Shown: piece by piece, positions 45,268 to 55,657 of the stretch | How positions within the stretch are numbered: position 1 is the stretch's first letter | Layout: each line of letters begins with the position of its first letter | Source: Ambrosia x helenae | Lineage: Eukaryota; Streptophyta; Magnoliopsida; Asterales; Asteraceae | Assembly (NCBI GenBank): GCA_030844895.1 | Contig: CM061231.1 | Span: 496,001-560,000, forward strand | Length of the DNA: 64,000 nucleotides | Reading direction: 5' to 3' | Program-made: the position numbers and the translations under genes | The notes under the pieces: model-generated | Seen by the model: the letters and a program-made list of their open reading frames with translations, nothing else | What the model was told of the DNA's origin: nothing | Databases searched by the model: none

Positions 45268-47390
45268 TGTAACACCCCAACCGATGGCGGAATCATCGAG
45301 GTGTCACGTAATGACGATTGTTCAAAAGCACATAGTACTAAAATGAAAATATATTATTGAATAATTTAAATTGTCTTACATAGATGAAATGGGAAAAATA
45401 CAAAAGTCTGAACGAAACATAAAAATTGAAATAACTTATTAAAAGCAAACACTAAAGTCCAATGTTATAGTACTAAGATCAAAGTGCACCTGAAACATGT
45501 ACAAAATAAGTTTTGTCAACATATGAAATGTTGGTGAGCATTCCTAGTTTTAATACATATAGTAACTTGAAAAATGTTATACAATTCAAGTGCAAAGCTA
45601 CTATGCAATTATGTAAACTATGTATCATACAATGAGCGAAATCAATCCTGTGACTGTATAATGTACTAAATGAACGACGGTGTACTTATCCAATAAACGG
45701 ATAATAACTTAACAATGACCACGGATTCTCCGATGAAAAAGGGGGAGAATCAATCTAGGCGGGTTGTCAATCCAATAGCGCTATCCAATGTTAAGGTCGG
45801 CTTGTACAATGTTAATGATTTCACTAAGTACAAATGTATTCTACATGTAATGTCTAAGCATAAAGCACGTTTGTAAGCAAATGCACATAGTACTAGAATT
45901 GTATTGTAAAAATGTGAACTTGTATTTGTAATTCGTATAAGTATACATGTAACACCCCAAAAGTGAATAAAAGCAAGAAGAGATAGGAAATACTCACATT
46001 ATTTGTAGTGATGAACGTGTAAGGATTCAACGAGAATTAGCGAAGGCGATTTTTAAATTCTAAGCTTGAAATCAAACGTCACGAATTCCTACAATATTAT
46101 TATGTTCCATATTAATTAATTGTGATTTTTTATATATATATATATATATACATATATTTAAAAAAAACCTTTTAGATTATTAATTCCCTGTGAATGTTAC
46201 AAACACTATTATATCAAAATTATAAGAATAAGGCATGATTTGAATTAATAACTTTTATGTGTTCTCATCTTTTCTTTCATGATCCCTTTTGAAATTCCCA
46301 AAATAGTTGATTGAAAGCTTAGGAGGCCAACTTTACTCATTTAATATACTTATTATTCACTTGATGTATCTTTATGTATTGGACACACATTATTATATAA
46401 AATTACGTTGGGTGGAATTATAAAAGAAAAGGTAAAACCAATGATTAGTATATGTGGAAACCATCACCCAACCCTACTAAGCATCAACCATTGTTAACCC
46501 AACCTTCAACCAACATCACTGGATAGACGAAAACCAAAGAATGAAGTTATACCTGCTATGTTAAGAAATTGGGGAGCTTGGTCGGAGAAACGAGTGGTGA
46601 CGATACGGGCTGCTACAGAGGCGACGATGGTGGTAGGGTGACGTCGGCGGTGTTGGCGGCTGTTGCTGGGTTGTCTCATCGGAAAACAGGGTTGCAACCC
46701 GATGGCGGTGGAGTTGGATGCTGTTCATCGGTACGGTATGGTCGATGGGTTCAACATAGAAAGGAGGGCGGTGGTGGTTCGGTACAATAGCTGGTAGGAG
46801 GTAATATTTGGGGTTCGTGTGTCGAAAGTAGAGATGGCGTGAACTTATATAGAGACGCATCTTTAACGCCCGGTTTGTTTTGAGTAATTTTCACCGGTGA
46901 TTACGAGTTTAAAATTATATCGGTCAAATGGGGTGCTCAAAATTAGCGCCTGTAAACACGGATTTCAGGCTTCAACTCCAATAAAGGTAATGGAGTAGCA
47001 TGTCCTATTTTCTAGTTTTGTGAGAACCTCTTTGCCTAGCTCCAAGAATAATAATAGATATGTATTTATATCCATATAATTTTTAAAGTAAAAAAAAATC
47101 CAACGATATATTATATTGTGAGTTTCTCTAATCTTTTTTTTTTAACACATCAAAAGATCATATGGTATATTATTATTATAGTTTATTAAATAACACGCTC
47201 GGTATATATCGCTAATAATTTACTTGGTTATACACTGAATTAGAACAATGAAATGATTATATTATCTTAGAGTTTTAAATTTTCGGTATTACAATTTTAC
47301 CCCAAACGTTGCGTCTAGTTATGGATTATTGTTACTTTAGGTCCACAAAGTTATAATTACTTTATTTAAAAAAAAATAGCGAATGTTACA
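45268..47390 (-). mobile_element. LTR1 of LARD-type gypsy derivative (2,123 bp)
   Basis: On the plus strand it runs from TGTAACACCCCAACCG to GCGAATGTTACA, TG...CA with inverted TGTAACA ends, followed by a polypurine tract on the minus strand. It is almost the same as LTR2, differing by a few substitutions and short indels (for example nine bases near 46088 and TA-run length). A TATA-like CTATATAAG (minus, 46844-46852) marks the likely promoter. A 99-residue minus frame (46561-46860) starts inside that TATA box and is spurious. The left 5-bp flank is ATATA. Confidence 0.9.
46844..46852 (-). promoter_or_regulatory. LTR1 TATA box
   Basis: The minus strand reads CTATATAAG about 1.6 kb before the PBS-side LTR end. 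The LTR2 equivalent at 52423-52431 has CTATATAAC. Confidence 0.55.
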
Positions 47391-47405
47391 GTCTCCCCTA
47401 CTTTT
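47391..47405 (-). other. Polypurine tract of LARD element
   Basis: The minus strand reads AAAAGTAGGGGAGAC directly before the LTR TG. A second AAAGTAGGGGAGAC occurs internally at about 47797-47810. Confidence 0.8.
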
Positions 47406-50400
47406 AGGAACTTCGTCCCGAAGTTATTAAAAACACAAGGTTGAGGGTGATTGGGTAGAAATTAGGGCAACTGTGGTTTGGAAAATTTGGGTTAAGGCAC
47501 GACATGAATCTATAGGTAAAAGAAAAATATGTTCCGAATAATTTGGATATGAGATTTGATATATATGAGTTTTAAGGATTGGATTAGGTTCGTCTGCAAT
47601 AGCAAGGAGAATAAGAATCTAGCAAAACACTAAACTTTAAGTTTTAGAATCCTAAAAGAAATGCATGACAAATTTTGAAGTAGGTGTTTAAAGCGAATAT
47701 CTTTGACGTTTGACCCGAGCTTAGGAACTTGAGAGTGTAAATGAGAAAGGTTTTGGGAATGTGTAACTGGTGAAGGGTAGAGGTACTAATGAAGCAGTCT
47801 CCCCTACTTTAGAATGGTTTCTGACCGAACATTATTAAGGACATGCAACAAGATTTCAACTAACAGAGAGTGTAAGAGTATACAAATTTTAAGGTTTTCT
47901 GTAGAGGTGGTCAACAAAGGAGGCTCCAACAAAACTAATTGAAGCTTATGTAAAATGTTCTTTATAAAAAAATACTAGCTATTAGTCAACGACCTATTGA
48001 AGAGGTAGTAATGGGTAGGTTCTTGGTCAGCCTCCTAGTCTGCTCCCGCAGTATCGTTTATGCTTATATATAGGGTGTACCGCAGCTAACCCACCACACT
48101 CCCGATATTTTGGACTCGTACTGATTGTCTACCAACAGCCCAAATAGAATTACACACCACCCTCATGTACCTGTAAACCCATGATTGCGTTCCGGACCGT
48201 AATCATCGATTTACCTTACACTAGGGTGCTATGCTTTTCCATAACACTAACAAGAAACAATGCGTGCAACCAAAATGTGTTAAGTAGTAGATACTGCTCA
48301 AGTATAAGATGCGGTTAAAGGTTCTTCCCCTTTCAGGTTCACCCTTTTAACCGTAATGAGATTAATGTGTAAGTATAAGACATGATTAGGGGTCTTCACC
48401 TTTCGGGTTCACCTTTATTCGGTAAATTTCTGTTCACATCATTGGGCTCTAAATAACCATATTGATAAACTCTGAGGATTACACCGTTCCCCTCGGGTTA
48501 GAGGAATACTCTGAACCGAGTCGTACATGGGGACTGGCTTAGATCTCATACGAGCTATCAATTAGTATGTTCGTTGGCCATGATGATGAACAAAATAATG
48601 TAAAGTATAACAGGGTTTTGATCACAACAAAAAAAGTATGCATACCAAATATGCGTTCATGTAAGTATATAAGTATAGCATAAAATTTCGATTGAAAGAA
48701 TAGCATAACGTAAATCGATTAAATCGCACATTTTGCACAAAATGAAAGTAAACGAGTTAAATTAATGCTCAAAACTAGTGTTGTAAGAATAACTAGTGCG
48801 AGAATAGTTGCGAATAATGCGTGAAAATAACTACCAACAAAAGAATAATACAAAAATAATAAGATAATATACGAATGTAACTATAAATAGAATGGTGTAA
48901 AAAAAATAATGAAATTTACTGTAAATGAAAGTGCGCAGAACAGACGTATAGTCTACTGGTATGAGGATAACTTTTTGAAACTGAAGAATGTTTTAAGTTC
49001 AAAACAGGTTCACTTGAAAAGATTTCGTAGGTACACATTTTCATGTGTTTACGAGAAGTCGAGTTTGAAAAGTGTTATAAGGTATATTATTAGTTGCAAA
49101 TTCCTCCCGAAAACATATATTGGATATGTTATATGAAAACATGCAGATTTACATTTGATTTGTAAAATATGCAATGCAAGTTTATAAAATGCAAGATGAA
49201 ACCATTTAATGAAGTGTGTGTAAATCTAATGTGTTTCAAAAGACCAAGATTTAAAATGATGTGAAGGTTGTGAATGATCCCAGATGCCTTGACGAATTTC
49301 GGAAAATAAAATTTTCTGTATTTAAACATTTTTTTAACTCGTGGGTTGAAAAGTCAGAAATTTTTAATTGTTATGAAATGTTGAGAAAATCGAAGTGTTA
49401 CCCGTTAAGACTGGGTAAACTTGAAACCTTTTAAATTTTCAAACTTTTACCAAATTTATACATTGAAAGATCATTTATTTGCAGGATCGTTAAGGCATCT
49501 CTTTGGGCTCATAGCGGGCTATTTGTTTCAAGGCATAAGGTGTGTGAAAAGTGTGTTCTAATTTGGCAAATAGGCTTTGTGAAAAGACTTATAGAATAAG
49601 CTGTCAAATTAATCGTTTTAGAGAGTAGTGTACTAGTGCGTATCGTGTAGGTAGGCATTTATGTATGAGTTTAGTCTGACTAAGAAGTTCTAACTAATGG
49701 TAGTTGGCTATGGCTTAGGAGACTGGGTGCAGCAATATTAGTATTAGGTATATGAGGATGGATATACTATGACTTCGATCAAGTAAGTTTGTAAACATGA
49801 AGGTATAAAACAGGTTGAAATAATAAGTTTGAAAATCCTTGTTCATTTTTAACTGTATGATGACGCAACATTCCTAAAATCAGGATGTGATCAAAGTTAA
49901 ACACGGAGTTTAAAACTTAATTCGTGGGTAAAAATGTTTTAAACGCAAAACGAGTAATACCTTATAGTGTAAAAATGATGAGCATAAGTGAAATAGTGTA
50001 AGCTTTAATGCGATAATATATCGAACAAAAGTTTTAGTAATGATGATAAGGGATTCAAAAGCGAATGATCAATGAATAATGGCATATGAAACATCAAGTG
50101 ATTAAATGTAATCTTCAAATGATAAACAAACATAAATATCAGTGATATAAAACGTTGGAATTGTTTCTATAGGAAACTTTGACCAACTCAAGTATTTGAA
50201 ATTTCCTAGTGACTTGTGGGGCGTATTTTAGCCTATAAGTGAATGCTCATCCCAAGAGTTCCCAGGTAGGTATACGGGTCCCTCGTCTGATTGGGATTTA
50301 TACGAAATACCAGGCCTAGACAGAAAACTCAGGATACAGGCGCTCACCCTTCCAGATTGCACGTGCCCCATCAATAGTGAATTCCAAAACTTTAGCGAGA

Positions 50401-50423
50401 TTAAAAACGAGATGCAAAAATAG

Positions 50424-50670
50424 ATCCTTGAGATTTGGATTTCACTCCTAACTCAAAGATGTATTTCAAAATTGAAAACGATTGTGGAATGAAACCAATC
50501 ACTAAGTTAAGGATATCACTCCCAGCTTAGTGGTTAAGTTCCTTTTTGAAAGAAACACTCTTTGAGGTGTGGATGTCACTCCTATCTCAAAGATATATTC
50601 CTAAGATAAATAACATATAGAGGAGTGAAACTAATCACCAAGGTATGGATGTCACTCCTAACTTGGTGAT
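50424..50670 (-). repeat. Array of four stem-loops with conserved 19-nt loops
   Basis: Stems (plus strand): TTGAG/CTCAA (50428-50432, 50452-50456); CACTAAG/CTTAGTG (50500-50506, 50526-50532); CTTTGAG/CTCAAAG (50560-50566, 50586-50592); ATCACCAAG/CTTGGTGAT (50634-50642, 50662-50670). Every loop is exactly 19 nt with core GGATNTCACTCC. Hairpins 1+2 and 3+4 form a ~130-bp tandem duplication. Hairpins 2 and 4 differ by a compensatory T-A to C-G change. The array lies in the untranslated leader, 170 bp from the PBS. Confidence 0.8.
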
Positions 50671-50839
50671 ATCGTTTCGTTTGTGAAATACGAGTATCTT
50701 TTTCTTTAAACAACACACCGAAAGAATAACGAGATAGATTCATAGTGAAAATATCTTGAAAGAAAATAATAGGATAAAGAGAAATAAACACGAGAGGACT
50801 CGTGAATGTAAGGCATTCTAATAACCTAATTCCCTATAA

Positions 50840-50856
50840 CCATGGCTCGGATACCA
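50840..50856 (-). other. PBS of LARD element
   Basis: The minus strand reads TGGTATCCGAGCCATGG, three bases from the LTR2 end. It differs by one base from the TGGTATCAGAGC initiator tRNA-Met type. Confidence 0.8.
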
Positions 50857-50859
50857 ATC

Positions 50860-52968
50860 TGTAACACCCCAACCGATGGCGGAATCATCGAGGTGTCACG
50901 TAATGACGATTGTTCAAAAGCACATAGTACTAAAATGAAAATATATTATTGAATAATTTAAATTGTCTTACATAGATGAAATGGGAAAAATACAAAAGTC
51001 TGAACGAAACATAAAAATTGAAATAACTTATTAAAAGCAAACACTAAAGTCCAATGCTATAGTACTAAGATCAAAGTGCACCTGAAACATGTACAAAATA
51101 AGTTTTGTCAACATATGAAATGTTGGTGAGCATTCCTAGTTTTAATACATATAGTAACTTGAAAAATGTTATACAATTCAAGTGCAAAGCTACTATGCAA
51201 TTATGTAAACTATGTATCATACAATGAGCGAAATCAATCCTGTGACTGTATAATGTACTAAATGAACGACGGTGTACTTATCCAATAAACGGATAATAAC
51301 TTAACAATGACCACAGATTCTCCGATGAAAAAGGGGGAGAATCAATCTAGGCGGGTTGTCAATCCAATAGCGCTATCCAATGTTAAGGTCGGCTTGTACA
51401 ATGTTAATGATTTCACTAAGTACAAATGTATTCTACATGTAATGTCTAAGCATAAAGCACGTTTGTAAGCAAATGCACATAGTACTAGAATTGTATTGTA
51501 AAAATGTGAACTTGTATTTGTAATTCGTATAAGTATACATGTAACACCCCAAAAGTGAATAAAAGCAAGAAGAGGATAGGAAATACTCACATTATTTGTA
51601 GTGATGAACGTGTAAGGATTCAACGAGAATTAGCGAAGGCGATTTTTAAATTCTAAGCTTGAAATCAAACGTCACGAATATTATTATGTTCCATATTAAT
51701 TAATTGTTATTTTTATATATATATATATACATATATTTAAAAAAAAACCTTTTAGATTATTAATTCCCTGTGTATGTTACAAACACTATTATATCAAAAT
51801 TATAAGAATAAGGCATGATTTGAATTAATAACTTTTATGTGTTCTCATCTTTTCTTTCATGATCCCTTTTGAAATTCCCAAAATAGTTGATTGAAAGCTT
51901 AGGAGGCCAACTTTACTCATTTAATATACTTATTATTCACTTGATGTATCTTTATGTATTGGACATACATTATTATATAAAATTACGTTAGGTGGAATTA
52001 TAAAAGAAAAGGTAAAACCAATGATTAGTATATGTGAAAACCATCACCAACCCTACTAAGCATCAACCATTGTTAACCCAACCTTCAACCAACATCACTG
52101 GATAGACGAAAACCAAAGAATGAAGTTATACCTGCTATGTTAAGAAATTGGGGAGCTTGGTCGGAGAAACGAGTGGTGACGATACGGGCTGCTACAGAGG
52201 CGACGATGGTGGTAGGGTGACGTCGGCGGTGTTGGCAGCTGTTGCTGGGTTGTCTCATCGGAAAACAGGGTCGCAACCCGATGGTGGTGGAGTTGGATGT
52301 TGTTCATCGGTACGGTATGGTCGATGGGTTCAACATAGAAAGGAGGGCGGTGGTGGTTCGGTACAATAGCTGGTAGGAGGTAATATTTGGGGTTCGTGTG
52401 TCGAAAGTAGAGATGGCGTGAAGTTATATAGAGACGCATCTTTAACGCCCGGTTTGTTTTGAGTAATTTTCACCGGTGATTACGAGTTTAAAATTATATC
52501 GGTCAAATGGGGTGCTCAAAATTAGCGCCTGTAAACACGGATTTCAGGCTTCAACTCCAATAAAGGTAATGGAGTAGCATGTCCTATTTTCTAGTTTTGT
52601 GAGAACCTCTTTGCCTAGCTCCAAGAATAATAATAGATATGTATTTATATCCATATAATTTTTAAAGTAAAAAAAAATCCAACGATATATTATATTGTGA
52701 GTTTCTCTAATCTTTTTTTTTAACACATCAAAAGATCATATGGTATATTATTATTATAGTTTATTAAATAACACGCTCGGTATATATCGCTAATAATTTA
52801 CTTGGTTATACACTGAATTAGAACAATGAAATGATTATATTATCTTAGAGTTTTAAATTTTCGGTATTACAATTTTACCCCAAACGTTGCGTCTAGTTAT
52901 GGATTATTGTTACTTTAGGTCCACAAAGTTATAATTACTTTATTTAAAAAAAAATAGCGAATGTTACA
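50860..52968 (-). mobile_element. LTR2 (2,109 bp)
   Basis: TGTAACACCCC to AATGTTACA, near-identical to LTR1. It serves as 5' LTR of the LARD to its left (PBS at 50840-50856) and, through the PPT on its right, as 3' LTR of the composite that extends to LTR3. Confidence 0.92.
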
Positions 52969-55657
52969 GTCTCCCCTACTTTTAGGAACTTCGTCCCGAA
53001 GTTATTAAAAACACAAGGTTGAGGGTGATTGGGTAGAAATTAGGGCAACTGTGGTTTGGAAAATTTGGGTTAAGGCACGACATGAATCTATAGGTAAAAG
53101 AAAAATATGTTCCGAATAATTTGGATATGAGATTTGATATATATGAGTTTTAAGGATTGGATTAGGTTCGTCTGCAATAGCAAGGAGAATAAGAATCTAG
53201 CAAAACACTAAACTTTAAGTTTTAGAATCCTAAAAGAAATGCATGACAAATTTTGAAGTAGGTGTTTAAAGCGAATATCTTTGACGTTTGACCCGAGCTT
53301 AGGAACTTGAGAGTGTAAATGAGAAAGGTTTTGGGAATGTGTAACTGGTGAAGGGTAGAGGTACTAATGAAGCAGTCTCCCCTACTTTAGAATGGTTTCT
53401 GACCGAACATTATTAAGGACATGCAACAAGATTTCAACTAACAGAGAGTGTAAGAGTATACAAATTTTAAGGTTTTCTGTAGAGGTGGTCAACAAAGGAG
53501 GCTCCAACAAAACTAATTGAAGCTTATGTAAAATGTTCTTTATAAAAAAAATACTAGCTATTAGTCAACGACCTATTGAAGAGGTAGTAATGGGTAGGTT
53601 CTTGGTCAGCCTCCTAGTCTGCTCCCGCAGTATCGTTTATGCTTATATATAGGGTGTACCGCAGCTAACCCACCACACTCCCGATATTTTGGACTCGTAC
53701 TGATTGTCTACCAACAGCCCAAATAGAATTACACACCACCCTCATGTACCTGTAAACCCATGATTGCGTTCCGGACCGTAATCATCGATTTACCTTACAC
53801 TAGGGTGCTATGCTTTTCCATAACACTAACAAGAAACAATGCGTGCAACCAAAATGTGTTAAGTAGTAGATACTGCTCAAGTATAAGATGCGGTTAAAGG
53901 TTCTTCCCCTTTCAGGTTCACCCTTTTAACCGTAATGAGATTAATGTGTAAGTATAAGACATGATTAGGGGTCTTCACCTTTCGGGTTCACCTTTATTCG
54001 GTAAATTTCTGTTCACATCATTGGGCTCTAAATAACCATATTGATAAACTCTGAGGATTACACCGTTCCCCTCGGGTTAGAGGAATACTCTGAACCGAGT
54101 CGTACATGGGGACTGGCTTAGATCTCATACGAGCTATCAATTAGTATGTTCGTTGGCCATGATGATGAACAAAATAATGTAAAGTATAACAGGGTTTTGA
54201 TCACAACAAAAAAAGTATGCATACCAAATATGCGTTCATGTAAGTATATAAGTATAGCATAAAATTTCGATTGAAAGAATAGCATAACGTAAATCGATTA
54301 AATCGCACATTTTGCACAAAATGAAAGTAAACGAGTTAAATTAATGCTCAAAACTAGTGTTGTAAGAATAACTAGTGCGAGAATAGTTGCGAATAATGCG
54401 TGAAAATAACTACCAACAAAAGAATAATACAAAAATAATAAGATAATATACGAATGTAACTATAAATAGAATGGTGTAAAAAAAATAATGAAATTTACTG
54501 TAAATGAAAGTGCGCAGAACAGACGTATAGTCTACTGGTATGAGGATAACTTTTTGAAACTGAAGAATGTTTTAAGTTCAAAACAGGTTCACTTGAAAAG
54601 ATTTCGTAGGTACACATTTTCATGTGTTTACGAGAAGTCGAGTTTGAAAAGTGTTATAAGGTATATTATTAGTTGCAAATTCCTCCCGAAAACATATATT
54701 GGATATGTTATATGAAAACATGCAGATTTACATTTGATTTGTAAAATATGCAATGCAAGTTTATAAAATGCAAGATGAAACCATTTAATGAAGTGTGTGT
54801 AAATCTAATGTGTTTCAAAAGACCAAGATTTAAAATGATGTGAAGGTTGTGAATGATCCCAGATGCCTTGATGAATTTCGGAAAATAAAATTTTCTGTAT
54901 TTAAACATTTTTTTAACTCGTGGGTTGAAAAGTCAGAAATTTTTAATTGTTATGAAATGTTGAGAAAATCGAAGTGTTACCCGTTAAGACTGGGTAAACT
55001 TGAAACCTTTTAAATTTTCAAACTTTTACCAAATTTATACATTGAAAGATCATTTATTTGCAGGATCGTTAAGGCATCTCTTTGGGCTCATAGCGGGCTA
55101 TTTGTTTCAAGGCATAAGGTGTGTGAAAAGTGTGTGAAAAGTGTGTTCTAATTTGGCAAATTGGCTTTGTGAAAAGACTTATAGAATAAGCTGTCAAATT
55201 AATCGTTTTAGAGAGTAGTGTACTAGTGTGTATTGTGTAGGTAGGCATTTATGTATGAGTTTAGTCTGACTAAGAAGTTCTAACTAATGGTAGTTGGCTA
55301 TGGCTTAGGAGACTGGGTGCAGCAATATTAGTATTAGGTATATGAGGATGGATATACCATGACTTCGATCAAGTAAGTTTGTAAACATGAAGGTATAAAA
55401 CAGGTTGAAATAATAAGTTTGAAAATCCATGTTCATTTTTAACTGTATGATGACGCAACATTCCTAAAATCAGGATGTGATCAAAGTTAAACACGGAGTT
55501 TAAAACTTAAGTCGTGGGTAAAAATGTTTTAACGCAAAACGAGTAATACCTTATAGTGTAAAAATGATGAGCATAAGTGAAATAGTGTAAGCTTTAATGC
55601 GATAATATATCGAACAAAAGTTTTAGTAATGATGATAAGGGATTCAAAAGCGAATGA
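52969..55657 (-). mobile_element. Second, truncated copy of LARD internal region
   Basis: It repeats 47391-50068 almost base for base, from the PPT (52969-52983) onward, including the same 75- and 66-residue non-coding frames. Small differences include an extra GTGTGAAAA unit near 55130. The similarity stops abruptly after CGAATGA at 55657, where integrase coding sequence begins. Confidence 0.9.

Larger units (their letters stand above)
47391..50859 (-). mobile_element. Non-coding internal region A of LARD element
   Basis: About 3.5 kb between LTR1 and LTR2 with PPT at one end and PBS at the other, but no gag, protease or polymerase. The longest frames are 75 residues or less and match nothing. 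Notable parts: a duplicated PPT-like segment near 47797; a repeat pair with GGTTCTTCCCCTTTCAGG/GGTCTTCACCTTTCGGG words near 48310-48420; a 175-bp block (50227-50401) shared with the leader of the coding element; and a four-hairpin array (50424-50670) next to the PBS. This fits a LARD, mobilised in trans by an autonomous gypsy element. Confidence 0.85.

Noticed and set aside
46561..46860. 99-residue minus frame kept in both LTR1 and LTR2 (second copy 52140-52439)
   Set aside because: It begins inside the LTR TATA box, and its conservation follows from the recent duplication of the whole LTR. No recognised domain.
48909..49136. 75-residue frame present identically at 48909 and 54488
   Set aside because: Identical copies are explained by duplicated LARD internal DNA; the composition is not protein-like and there is no family match.
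50424..50670. CRISPR-like or simple tandem repeat reading of the hairpin array
   Set aside because: Units are few, the spacing is uneven, stems differ between units, and the host is a plant; the shared feature is a stem-loop, not an identical repeat.
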